From Agathobacter sp. (GTDB lineage Bacteria > Bacillota > Clostridia > Lachnospirales > Lachnospiraceae), in contig JALEKN010000062.1 of NCBI GenBank assembly GCA_022769125.1, forward strand, positions 1-64,000: a stretch of DNA of 64,000 nt, read 5' to 3'. Under the pieces are notes generated by a model. It was not told where the DNA came from and made no database searches. It was given only the letters and a program-made list of their open reading frames with translations. Below are positions 1 through 9,650 of the stretch, in pieces (the stretch's first letter is position 1; each line of letters opens with the position of its first letter). Position numbers and translations under genes: made by a program.

Positions 1-117
1 TTATGATTTAGCCACAGCCTATCAGTCTGTGCACGTCAACTATTGAAACCGCCGTGTACCGAACGGTACGCACGGTGGTGTGAGAGGACGGCGGTTAGGC
101 ACCGCCTCCTACTCGAT
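1..117 (+). mobile_element. 3' end of a group II intron (domain V and VI); upstream part lies outside the window
   Basis: Domain V-like 48-79: ACCGCCGTG TACC GAAC GGTA CG CACGGTGGT with 2-nt bulge; followed by GTGAGAGGACGGCGGTTAGGCACCGCCTCCTACTCGAT, typical domain VI and 3' terminus. Confidence 0.75.
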
Positions 118-138
118 TGACAATTATGTAGCTAAAGC

Positions 139-1149
139 TTACAGCAATTGGATACCGGCTGCCTCACAGGCGCGTACTGTCTCCTCCGGCCAGATGGAGC
201 ACTGGACTTCTCCGATATGTGCTTTGCGAAGGAAGAACATACAGATACGGGACTGGCCGATTCCACCACCGATGGTAAGTGGAAGTGTATCCTCAATGAT
301 GCCCTTCTGGAAATCAAGCTCGGCACGCTCCGGACATCCTGCCTTCTTAAGCTGGGAGAGAAGTGCATCCTTGTCTACACGGATACCCATGGAAGAAAGC
401 TCAAGTGCAATATCAAGAACCGGATAGTAGACAATGATATCAGCGTTTAAGCTCCAATCATCGTAGTCCGGGGCACGGCCGTCATGTGGCTCACCGGAAG
501 CAAGCTTATCACCGATCTGCATAAGGCATACGGCACCTTTCTCCTTGGTGATAAAATACTCGCGCTCCTTTGGAGTGTTATCCGGATACATATCTTCCAA
601 TTCCTGTGTTGTAATAAAGAAGATATCCTTTGGAAGGATCAGGTCAATATAGTCATATTGGATCGCCATGTACTGTTCCGTTTTGCGTAGGCATTTGTAT
701 ACGGTTCGAACGGTGTCCATAAGATAATCCATGTTGCGCTCTTCACGCTTCATGATCTTTTCCCAATCCCACTGATCTACGAAGATGGAGTGGATATTGT
801 CAGTTGTCTCATCGCGGCGGATGGCATTCATATCAGTGTAAATGCCCTCCCCATAGGAAAAACCGTATTTACCGAGTGCGTAGCGCTTCCATTTCGCGAG
901 AGAGTGAACAACTTCGGCTTCCCTGTGGTTCTGCTCTAAAATGTCAAAATTGACCGGACGTTCATAACCATTTAAGTTGTCATTGAGTCCGGTATGTGGG
1001 TCGACAAAGAGCGGAGCGGAGACGCGGCTTAAGTTCAGGCGCTGTGCTAAAAGCTGCTGGAAAAAGTCCTTTACTTGTTTGATTCCGGTCTGGGTATCGT
1101 GAAGACTAAGCTCTGATTTGTAGTTTTCTGGAATAATAAGTGAGCCCAT
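139..1149 (-). CDS. asnA: aspartate--ammonia ligase
   Basis: 336 aa ORF; MGSLIIPENYKSELSLHDTQTGIKQVKDFFQ... and C-terminal IGGGIGQSRICMFFLRKAHIGEVQCSIWPEE typical of AsnA. Confidence 0.95.
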   Translation of the reverse strand: MGSLIIPENYKSELSLHDTQTGIKQVKDFFQQLLAQRLNLSRVSAPLFVDPHTGLNDNLNGYERPVNFDILEQNHREAEVVHSLAKWKRYALGKYGFSYGEGIYTDMNAIRRDETTDNIHSIFVDQWDWEKIMKREERNMDYLMDTVRTVYKCLRKTEQYMAIQYDYIDLILPKDIFFITTQELEDMYPDNTPKEREYFITKEKGAVCLMQIGDKLASGEPHDGRAPDYDDWSLNADIIVYYPVLDIALELSSMGIRVDKDALLSQLKKAGCPERAELDFQKGIIEDTLPLTIGGGIGQSRICMFFLRKAHIGEVQCSIWPEETVRACEAAGIQLL

Positions 1150-1218
1150 AGGATAACCTCTTTCGTGTTTATTTTTTTCTAGTATAAAATGAATGGAACA
1201 TAATTACAATAGAACATT

Positions 1219-2058
1219 TTAATCAGTTTTTCTCATACTCTCGTATACGTTGTATATGATCGAAGAGATGAAAACGATAACTGCTCCGGCAAAGCTCATT
1301 GCGCTGATGGTTTCACCGTAAAAAATTGCAACCAGGATCGGATTTAAGATCGGTTCGATCATGGATGCAAGCGCTGCCCCGATTGGGGAGACAACGGTAA
1401 GTCCCTGCTCCAAAAAGATGTATGCAAAGCCAATCTGGATCACACCGAGCAGCACAACGCTGATGATGTTGGTCTGGCTGATCGTGGTCTCCTGCAGCAT
1501 GAACGGGATTCCGATAACGAAGTTGAGCGCAAAGGAAAGCAGCGCCGAGGATGCGAAGTCGGAGCCGGGGATTTTCTTGGTCATAAAAACAATCGCATAC
1601 AAAAAGCCGGAGACAAGTGCAACGATGTTTCCAATCATTCCGGTAGTGGATATGCTGTCAAAGAAAAAGAAACAGATCCCCGCAAAGGATAAAAGAGCGG
1701 AAATGACAGATATTTTATCCGGTTTCTTCTTAAAAAATATCCATGTCAGAAGCAGAATGTAGATCGGGAGCGTAAATTGCAGGACGATCGCATTTGCAGC
1801 AGTTGTCAGCTTGTTGGCAATGACGAATGTAGTACACATTCCGGTGTTCGCAAGCGCACAGAAGAATACTGACCTATTAAAGTGGAATTTGTGGCCGATT
1901 TTCCGGTAAAATATATAGAGAACAGGAATTGCAAAAAGAGAACGCACCCCACTGATGGTCATAGGAGACCAGCTGTTAATTTTGATCAGTATGCCGCCCG
2001 TGGCAAAACAGATTGCAGATAATACGATAAAAAGGTATCCTTTTTTTGATGGGGTCAT
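1219..2058 (-). CDS. DMT/EamA family transporter
   Basis: Hydrophobic 10-TM-like protein from MTPSKKGYLFIVLSAICFATGGILIKI; ORF track start at 2628 is an upstream extension. Confidence 0.85.
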   Translation of the reverse strand: MTPSKKGYLFIVLSAICFATGGILIKINSWSPMTISGVRSLFAIPVLYIFYRKIGHKFHFNRSVFFCALANTGMCTTFVIANKLTTAANAIVLQFTLPIYILLLTWIFFKKKPDKISVISALLSFAGICFFFFDSISTTGMIGNIVALVSGFLYAIVFMTKKIPGSDFASSALLSFALNFVIGIPFMLQETTISQTNIISVVLLGVIQIGFAYIFLEQGLTVVSPIGAALASMIEPILNPILVAIFYGETISAMSFAGAVIVFISSIIYNVYESMRKTD

Positions 2059-2233
2059 ATCAGAAACTCCTCGATTTATAATAAAAAATGATAATTTATG
2101 CCAAAATGTAACAAAAAGGCCGCATGGCAACATACCTATTATGGAATAAAATACAAAAAATGCAAGTGGTGTTTTACGAAAAAAGAAGAGTATGGTATAG
2201 TTTGTTAGGAAATACTTTTGATGGAGGTCTTCG

Positions 2234-3781
2234 ATGGGTAAATTACGAGTGGAACAAAAGTCCAATATGAAAAACAGCATCAGCCGAATGATCTTTGTCG
2301 GTCTGTCTGTTCTTTTACAAGTGCTATGGTTTTTGCTACTTGTTTTCAGACTGAGCCAGTATTCAGCCGTTATTTCACTTATTTCAAGTGTTGCGGCACT
2401 TTTTATTACGCTATGGATGTTTGGCAGGCATATCAATGCCGAGATTAAGATATCATGGATCGTGATCATTCTTGCATTTCCGGTACTTGGAGTCAACCTG
2501 TATCTGCTTTTCGGAAGACCGGGAACAAGCAAGCATAATAAGGTTGTGTTTGACCTTTGCGGGCGAAAGGTCCGAGTGGCAGTTCCGAAGGAGGCGGATG
2601 CCTTAGTGGAACTTGAGACCGATAACAAACGTGTGGCGAACCAGTTCCGCTATCTGCAGAATTATGCACATTACCCTGTCTATTCAAATACAGATATCAC
2701 ATATTATAGTGATACAAATAAGGCGTTGGAGGCACAGAAGGAGGCTTTGCGGCGTGCAGAGCACTTTATTTTTCTGGAATATTTCGCAATCGAAAAGGCA
2801 GAGGCGTTTGATGGCATTTTGGAGATCCTTTTGCAAAAGGTATCGCAGGGGGTCAAAGTGCGCATTCTTTATGACGACGTCGGAAGTGTCGGATTTATAA
2901 ACCCGGCATTTATCAAACAGATGCGTGAAGCGGGAATCGAGTGCCGGGTGTTCAATCCGATGGTGCCGTTTCTGCGTATGTTTATGAACCACAGGGATCA
3001 CCGCAAGATCACGATCGTGGATGGCATTGTGGGATTTACCGGCGGCTATAATCTTGCAAACGAATATTTTAATATTGTCCAGCCATATGGCCATTGGAAG
3101 GATGCCGGAATCCGCATAGAGGGTGAGGCGGTAAGAAACTTTACGGTGATGTTCCTTGAAATGTGGAATGGAATCAAGGCGGATGATACCGATTATGCAC
3201 CGTATTTTAAGACGCGGCAGTATCAGGCAAAGGAGCACTGCTATGTGCAGCCGTATGCGGACAGTCCGCTCGACGAGGAGCGTGTCGGGGAGAACGCTTA
3301 TCTTGACATGATTGAGAATGCCGAGCACTATGTCTACATTATGACGCCGTACCTGATCATTTCATCTGACATGAACCGGGCAATCTGCCTTGCCGCCAAA
3401 AGAGGCGTGGATGTGCGCATCGTCATACCGGCGATCCCGGATAAGAAGATCGTCTATCAGGTAACCTGCTCGTATCTTACCGCTTTGGCACGTGCCGGAG
3501 TGCGGTTATACAAATACACACCGGGATTCTGCCATGCCAAACTGTGCGTTGTGGATGACAAGACAGCGATTGTCGGAACGATTAACTTTGACTACCGGAG
3601 TCTGTTCCACCATTTTGAGGACGCCTGCCTGTTTTACAAAGCATCTGCGGTACTAGATGTGCGGGATGACTTTGAGGAGACTTTCCCACAGTGTGAGGAG
3701 ATTACCGAACAATGCAAGGTAAAGTCACCGGCACTTCGGACCGGACAGTGCATTCTGCGATTTATTGCGCCATTATTGTGA
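2234..3781 (+). CDS. cls: cardiolipin synthase (phospholipase D family)
   Basis: Two HKD motifs (NHRDHRKITIVDG; CHAKLCVVDD), N-terminal TM segments. Confidence 0.92.
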   Translation: MGKLRVEQKSNMKNSISRMIFVGLSVLLQVLWFLLLVFRLSQYSAVISLISSVAALFITLWMFGRHINAEIKISWIVIILAFPVLGVNLYLLFGRPGTSKHNKVVFDLCGRKVRVAVPKEADALVELETDNKRVANQFRYLQNYAHYPVYSNTDITYYSDTNKALEAQKEALRRAEHFIFLEYFAIEKAEAFDGILEILLQKVSQGVKVRILYDDVGSVGFINPAFIKQMREAGIECRVFNPMVPFLRMFMNHRDHRKITIVDGIVGFTGGYNLANEYFNIVQPYGHWKDAGIRIEGEAVRNFTVMFLEMWNGIKADDTDYAPYFKTRQYQAKEHCYVQPYADSPLDEERVGENAYLDMIENAEHYVYIMTPYLIISSDMNRAICLAAKRGVDVRIVIPAIPDKKIVYQVTCSYLTALARAGVRLYKYTPGFCHAKLCVVDDKTAIVGTINFDYRSLFHHFEDACLFYKASAVLDVRDDFEETFPQCEEITEQCKVKSPALRTGQCILRFIAPLL

Positions 3782-3789
3782 GGTTTGTT

Positions 3790-4608
3790 ATGAAATATGT
3801 GTTGTATTTGATAAGCGGAATCAAAAAGTTTCAGAAAAGCGCGGTGTCGGCCTATGCAGGGCAGGCATCCTTTTTCCTGATTCTGTCTTTTTTCCCGTTT
3901 TTGATGTTTTTCTTTGCCCTTTTAGACCTGACGCCTCTTTCTGAGGCAGATTTTCTCATGTGGGCATCGACGTTTGTGCCAGATGCCTTCCATGATCTTC
4001 TGATGGGATTTTCTAATGAAATTTATTCCGGAAGTTCCGGTGGAAGAATATCTATTACGGTTCTTACGGCAATCTATCTGAGTTCGCGTGCCTTTCTGGC
4101 ATTTCAACAGGGGCTAAACTCCATGTACCAGGTAAAAGAATCAAGAAATGTGATCATAATCCGCCTGTATTCTGTACTTTATAGTATTGTGCTGGCGGTG
4201 GTCATGCTTCTGATGCTTGGCATTATGGTATTTGGCCACCGGATCGGCGAGTTTTTTGCCCTTCGCATTCCATGGCTGGAAGGAGGCTTTGAGATTATTC
4301 TTAAATTCCGCATCCTTATTTGTATCCCGGTACTGTTTTTGATGTTCTGGGTACTATATTACTTTCTTCCGAATCAGAAACAAAGATGGCGTGACCAGAT
4401 CCCGGGGGCTGTATTTTCTGCGGTAGGCTGGGTTGCGTTATCGGTATTCTTCTCGCTGTATGTCAACCGGCATAGCAATTACACTTCCTTTTATGGGACG
4501 ATGACAACGATTGCGTTTTTGCTGCTCTGGGTGTACGGCTGCATGTATGTATTGTTTCTCGGCGGTATTGTAAACAGCGCAAAAATGGATGTAAAAGACA
4601 TACTTTAA
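3790..4608 (+). CDS. YihY/virulence factor BrkB family membrane protein
   Basis: AYAGQASFFLILSFFPFLMFF and later YFLPNQKQRWRDQIPGAVFSAVGW. Confidence 0.88.
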   Translation: MKYVLYLISGIKKFQKSAVSAYAGQASFFLILSFFPFLMFFFALLDLTPLSEADFLMWASTFVPDAFHDLLMGFSNEIYSGSSGGRISITVLTAIYLSSRAFLAFQQGLNSMYQVKESRNVIIIRLYSVLYSIVLAVVMLLMLGIMVFGHRIGEFFALRIPWLEGGFEIILKFRILICIPVLFLMFWVLYYFLPNQKQRWRDQIPGAVFSAVGWVALSVFFSLYVNRHSNYTSFYGTMTTIAFLLLWVYGCMYVLFLGGIVNSAKMDVKDIL

Positions 4609-4624
4609 AAGGGAGGACAAAGCA

Positions 4625-6106
4625 TTGTCGGTAATCACAAATGTCAACAACTTTTTGAATGGAATCGTATGGGGACCGGTCGGTCTGGCCTTGCTGTTCT
4701 TTGCAGGCCTGTGGATGACCATACGGACCAACGCATTCCAGATCGTTCATTTTCATCATTGGATGAAACGCACGATCGGAGCCATTTTTACGAACAAGCA
4801 TGTTACAAAACACACCCACAAGGAAGATCGGGCGATCAGTCAGTTTCAGAGTCTGTGCACAGCACTTGCTGCGACAATCGGAACCGGTAATATCGTCGGT
4901 GTATCAACTGCAATCATCAGTGGTGGGCCGGGCGCTATCTTCTGGATGTGGATCATGGCTCTTCTTGGAATGATGACAAATTATTCGGAAAATGTTCTTG
5001 GCATTTACTATCGCCGCAAGAATAACAAAGGTGAATGGAGCGGCGGGGCAATGTATTATCTGTCCGAGGGACTTGGTGCGAAGAAGAACTGCAAGATCAT
5101 CGGAAAGGTACTTGCAATTCTATTCAGCCTGTTTTGCGTGCTTGCAAGTTTTGGCATTGGAAACATCGCTCAGGTCAATTCAATCGCCGGCAATATGCAG
5201 AGTGCGTTCTCAATTCCAACCTGGGCAACAGGAATCGCACTTGTCATCATTGGGGGACTTGTTATCGTTGGCGGAATCAAGCGTATCGCTTCTGTGACGG
5301 AAAAGCTGGTACCGTTTATGGCGGTAATATACATAGTTGGAGCTTTGGTGGTGGTATTTGCACATGGCTCCGCAATCCCGGCAGCGTTTGCCTCAATCTT
5401 CCGTGGTGCATTTGCCGCAAAGGCGGTCGGCGGAGGTATCGTCGGATATGGGATCAAATCCGCAATCACTTGGGGCTTTAAGCGTGGTGCATTTTCAAAT
5501 GAAGCGGGACTGGGATCTTCTGTCATGGTTCACTCCAGCTCAAATGTCAAGGAGCCGGTGCAGCAGGGAATGTGGGGAATCTTTGAAGTGTTCATGGATA
5601 CCATTATTGTATGTACTCTGACGGCACTTGTTGTCCTGACAAGCGGAATGGTCAATCTCGACACCGGAGCCATGGCCTCTGATGTGCCGGGCTCTGCGCT
5701 TGTCGGTCAGGCATTCGGGGCTGTATTTGGCAATGTCGGCCCGATGTTTATCGCTGTTGCAATCCTGTTATTCGCATTCTCAACCGTTCTTGGGTGGAGT
5801 CATTATGGAACAAAGAGCATTGAGTACCTGTTCGGTGAAAAAATCGTTGTTCCGTATCGCCTGATCTTTGTATGTATGAGTTTCTTTAGTGCGACAATGG
5901 ATCTGACACTAGCGTGGGATTTATCAGATACATTCAATGGACTTATGATGATCCCGAACCTGATCGGAGTGCTTGCACTTTCCGGTACCGTTGTCAAGAT
6001 CACACATAACTATATTAACCGTACCTTCCATGGAAGCACGGAGGAACCAATGCTTTCTGCATATGCGGATATCCAGAAGATGCAGGAGCAGGCAAAAGAA
6101 AAGTAA
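4625..6106 (+). CDS. alanine/glycine:cation symporter family protein (AGCS)
   Basis: ATIGTGNIVGVSTAIISGGPGAIFWMW, GAFSNEAGLGSSVMVHSSS. Confidence 0.93.
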   Translation: MSVITNVNNFLNGIVWGPVGLALLFFAGLWMTIRTNAFQIVHFHHWMKRTIGAIFTNKHVTKHTHKEDRAISQFQSLCTALAATIGTGNIVGVSTAIISGGPGAIFWMWIMALLGMMTNYSENVLGIYYRRKNNKGEWSGGAMYYLSEGLGAKKNCKIIGKVLAILFSLFCVLASFGIGNIAQVNSIAGNMQSAFSIPTWATGIALVIIGGLVIVGGIKRIASVTEKLVPFMAVIYIVGALVVVFAHGSAIPAAFASIFRGAFAAKAVGGGIVGYGIKSAITWGFKRGAFSNEAGLGSSVMVHSSSNVKEPVQQGMWGIFEVFMDTIIVCTLTALVVLTSGMVNLDTGAMASDVPGSALVGQAFGAVFGNVGPMFIAVAILLFAFSTVLGWSHYGTKSIEYLFGEKIVVPYRLIFVCMSFFSATMDLTLAWDLSDTFNGLMMIPNLIGVLALSGTVVKITHNYINRTFHGSTEEPMLSAYADIQKMQEQAKEK

Positions 6107-7372
6107 ATGGACAAAATACTTATTTTTACAACCCGGCAGATGTGCTACGACAGTGCCGGGTTCTTTGCAAAAAAACTGGCAGTTAACCTAGAAGAGCTTG
6201 GCGTGGAATGCGAGATGTGTATGTTCGCGGAGGAGGAGATCGGGAGCCGTCCGACTTTGTTTGCCCAGCCGGTGTCTGTGTCTGACGGTTTACAGATACA
6301 GCCACATGCGGAAGAAATGCTATCGCGCTATGTCGGGAAAAAATATCTGGCTGTAATCGATTTCAATTCCAAACTTCCGCGCATTGCCATGGAGGATGGC
6401 TCTTTGTTCCTGGATAACATTGATGCACCATTTATCAATTATATTCTGGATCATCCGCTGTATCATCATTCTATGCTAGCAAGCCCTTTAAAGGATTATC
6501 ATGTCATTACCCCGGACGAAAACCATGCGGCATATATACGGGAGTATTATCCAAATATAAAGTCAGTGGAGATGTTACCGCTTGGGGCATCCGAGGTACG
6601 AAATGTACCGGAATGGGAGGCTAAGGAGCCATATGTGCTTTTTATGGGGACTTATCACGATCCGCAGACTTATTATGAAAAAATCCTGCAGCTGCCAAGG
6701 GAAGAGGGACTCCCGGCAAAAGAGGATGTGCTTTGGATGATTGAGTATATGGAGGCAGATTCCACGGTCACGGTGGAAGTGGCGGTAAAGAAGCTGTTTA
6801 CAGAGCACTACGAACTTGATCCGGGCGAACATAAGGAGCAGCTTAAGCTGTGGTTAAACCGTTGCTATCTTGCGGAAATCTATCTGCGGAATGTGGCAAG
6901 AAAACAGGCGGTGGAGGCCTTGCTAAAAGCAGATATTCCGGTTAAGACGATCGGGGACTGGTGGGACAGACTTCCAATAGCACAGGCGGCAAATCTGCGG
7001 ATGGAGGAGGGGGTGGCTTTCTCAAAGTCATATCGCTGCATTGCCCAAAATCGTGTGCTGCTTGATTCGTCTCCATTTTTTTACGGAGGTATGCATGACC
7101 GTATTCCGGCTGCAATGGCAAATAAAACCCTGCTTCTGACCGATGATAATCCGTACCTGAGAACACAGTTTGATGGCGAGGACTGTATGTACCGCTATAC
7201 TTTGACCGGGCAATGTGAAGGACTGATCGATATGGCGGAGCGGGCGCTGTGGGATGCGGAAACAAGCAAAAAATACATAAAACGCGCGTATGAACTGTAC
7301 CAAATGAGATACACATGGTTACAGACCGCACAAAACGTGTTAAAATACATAGCGAGTTTTTCTGATAAATAA
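6107..7372 (+). CDS. glycosyltransferase-like / CgeB-like protein of uncertain function
   Basis: 422 codons; stop of the AGCS gene abuts the start (TAAATG); C-terminal pattern AQNRVLLDSSPFFYGGMHDRIPAAMANKTLLLTDDNPYL resembles Glycos_transf_1_2. Confidence 0.5.
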   Translation: MDKILIFTTRQMCYDSAGFFAKKLAVNLEELGVECEMCMFAEEEIGSRPTLFAQPVSVSDGLQIQPHAEEMLSRYVGKKYLAVIDFNSKLPRIAMEDGSLFLDNIDAPFINYILDHPLYHHSMLASPLKDYHVITPDENHAAYIREYYPNIKSVEMLPLGASEVRNVPEWEAKEPYVLFMGTYHDPQTYYEKILQLPREEGLPAKEDVLWMIEYMEADSTVTVEVAVKKLFTEHYELDPGEHKEQLKLWLNRCYLAEIYLRNVARKQAVEALLKADIPVKTIGDWWDRLPIAQAANLRMEEGVAFSKSYRCIAQNRVLLDSSPFFYGGMHDRIPAAMANKTLLLTDDNPYLRTQFDGEDCMYRYTLTGQCEGLIDMAERALWDAETSKKYIKRAYELYQMRYTWLQTAQNVLKYIASFSDK

Positions 7373-7438
7373 AGGGATTAAGTGCTCAAAAGGGGAGAGG
7401 GCATATATCTCTTAAAAAGATATGGGAGGGATAACAAT

Positions 7439-8116
7439 ATGAATCGTGTAGAGATATTGGATGTAAAGAAAACAATCCTTGAAGATAATAATGCGGATGC
7501 TGATTTACTCCGTGAACAATTGAAAGAAGACGGAATTTTTTATGTGAATGTGATGTCCTCACCGGGAGCCGGCAAGACAACAACACTTCTGGCAACGATC
7601 AAGAGACTGAAGGACAGGTATTCTATCGGGGTCATGGAAGCGGATATTGATTCTGATGTGGATGCACTTGCCATTGCAGATGCCGGAGTAAAAGCGATAC
7701 AGCTTCACACGGGAGGCATGTGTCATCTGGATGCAGAAATGTCCAGACAGGGAATGTTTGCACTCGGAACAGAGAACCTGGAACTGGTTATTCTTGAAAA
7801 TGTTGGCAATCTTGTCTGCCCGGCAGAATTTGATACAGGAGCCGTTATAAATGTTGCAATTCTTTCGGCTCCGGAGGGACACGACAAGCCTTTGAAATAC
7901 CCATTAATGTTTGAACTTTGTGATACAGTGCTTATCAACAAGATTGATGCAATGCCGGCATTTGACTTTGATATGGAAGAGGCAAAGCGCGTGATTTTAC
8001 AGAGAAATCCGAAAGCGATGATTTTCCCGGTCTCCGCCAAAACAGGGGAAGGCATTGATGCATGGTGCGAATGGCTGTCACAGCAGATTGCAGCTTTTGG
8101 TGTGAAGGAGGCATAA
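7439..8116 (+). CDS. hypB: hydrogenase nickel incorporation protein HypB (paralog 1)
   Basis: SSPGAGKTTTL P-loop, HTGGMCHLDAEM, LENVGNLVCPAEFDTG. Confidence 0.88.
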   Translation: MNRVEILDVKKTILEDNNADADLLREQLKEDGIFYVNVMSSPGAGKTTTLLATIKRLKDRYSIGVMEADIDSDVDALAIADAGVKAIQLHTGGMCHLDAEMSRQGMFALGTENLELVILENVGNLVCPAEFDTGAVINVAILSAPEGHDKPLKYPLMFELCDTVLINKIDAMPAFDFDMEEAKRVILQRNPKAMIFPVSAKTGEGIDAWCEWLSQQIAAFGVKEA

Positions 8117-8119
8117 GAA

Positions 8120-8797
8120 ATGGCAAAGGTAATTACAGTAAATCATAATGTTTTTGCTGCAAATGATGCGATTGCGGGAGAGATACGTGCGAAGCTGAAG
8201 AAGGACGAGACATTTATGATCAATCTGATGGCTTCACCGGGAGCCGGCAAGACAACTCTTTTGCTCCGGACAATTGAGGCTTTGAAAGAAAGATATGCAA
8301 TCGGCGTTATGGAGGCGGATATCGAGGCAACGGTTGATGCTGAAAAGATTGAGGCGGCAGGGGTGCGCTCTATTCAGGTACATACCGGTGGGGAGTGTGC
8401 AATGGATGCAGAGATGACCTTACAGGCTATGGAAGAATTTGATACGAAGAATCTTGACCTTGTTTTTTTGGAAAATGTGGGAAATCTTGTATGCCCGGCG
8501 GAGACGGATACAGGAGCCTCCAGGAATGTAGCAATTTTGTCTGTTCCGGAAGGAGACGATAAGCCACTTAAGTATCCGCTTATGTTTACCGTGTGCGATG
8601 TGATCCTTATCAGCAAGATAGATACAAAAGAATTTTTTGCGTTTGATGATGCAGCGGTTGTGGAGCGTATTCATAAGTTAAACCCAAAGGCACAGGTATT
8701 TTTCCTTTCTGCGAAAAAGAATGAAGGGATGGAACCATGGCTGCAGTGGATCGAAGAAAATATACGGGAATGGAAGATGCAGGACGCGGAGGCGTAG
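8120..8797 (+). CDS. HypB family GTPase (paralog 2, divergent metal motif)
   Basis: ASPGAGKTTLL, HTGGECAMDAEM, LENVGNLVCPAETDTG; about 3 nt after paralog 1. Confidence 0.87.
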   Translation: MAKVITVNHNVFAANDAIAGEIRAKLKKDETFMINLMASPGAGKTTLLLRTIEALKERYAIGVMEADIEATVDAEKIEAAGVRSIQVHTGGECAMDAEMTLQAMEEFDTKNLDLVFLENVGNLVCPAETDTGASRNVAILSVPEGDDKPLKYPLMFTVCDVILISKIDTKEFFAFDDAAVVERIHKLNPKAQVFFLSAKKNEGMEPWLQWIEENIREWKMQDAEA

Positions 8798-8801
8798 CAA
8801 G

Positions 8802-9590
8802 TTGAGCAATCTAGTAGAATACTACAATAAGTTTAATGAGGAAAAACGCCTTGACAGCAGACATGGGCAGGTGGAGTTTTTAACTTCCATGAAGTATATT
8901 CATGAAGAAATTAAGGCACACTATCCGGGACGTAAAAAGGCGGAAATCCGCCTGCTGGATGTCGGGGCGGGAACCGGAAGATACAGTGTTCCTCTTGCGG
9001 AGGAAGGGTTTGACGTCACCGCAGTGGAATTTGTCCGGCATAATCTTGGAAGATTAAAGCAGAAGACAGACAAGGTTAAGGCATACGAGGGAGATGCCAG
9101 AAGGCTCAAGCGTTTTGCGGATGAGAGTTTTGATGTGGTCCTTCTGTTCGGTCCGATGTACCACCTGCATGCATGGGAGGATAAGATACAGGCTCTCTCG
9201 GAAGCAAAGCGTGTAGTAAAAAAGAGCGGACTGATTTTTGTAGCATATATTATGAATGAGTACAGTGTTTTGACTTATGCATTCAAGGAGCGGCATATCT
9301 TGGAAGCGATGGAGCAGAAGATGCTCGACGAAAGCTTTCACTGTCAGGCAAATGCCAATGAACTGTACAGCTTTGTCCGTCTGGAGGACATTGCAAGACT
9401 GAACGAAGAAGTAGGTCTGGAGCGCAAAAAGATCATTGCTGCGGATGGAGCCGCAAATTATATGCGTCCTTTTCTGAATGCTCTGACCGAAGAAGAATTT
9501 GCATATTTTATAGAATATCATATGGCGACCTGTGAACGGGGGGATCTGCTGGGAGCCAGCGCACATACAGTTGATATCTTGATGAGATAG
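8802..9590 (+). CDS. class I SAM-dependent methyltransferase (TTG start proposed)
   Basis: LLDVGAGTGRYSVPLAEEGFDVTAVEFVRHN; start inferred just after the hypB paralog stop. Confidence 0.82.
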   Translation: MSNLVEYYNKFNEEKRLDSRHGQVEFLTSMKYIHEEIKAHYPGRKKAEIRLLDVGAGTGRYSVPLAEEGFDVTAVEFVRHNLGRLKQKTDKVKAYEGDARRLKRFADESFDVVLLFGPMYHLHAWEDKIQALSEAKRVVKKSGLIFVAYIMNEYSVLTYAFKERHILEAMEQKMLDESFHCQANANELYSFVRLEDIARLNEEVGLERKKIIAADGAANYMRPFLNALTEEEFAYFIEYHMATCERGDLLGASAHTVDILMR

Positions 9591-9650
9591 GGCAGATATA
9601 TTTTTATAATGCCATACATAAGAAAACAGGTAAAAGAGGTATAAATAATT

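Noticed and set aside
2493-3328. Minus-strand ORFs within cls (64 aa and 214 aa)
   Set aside because: Fully antisense to a clear coding sequence; no recognisable family.
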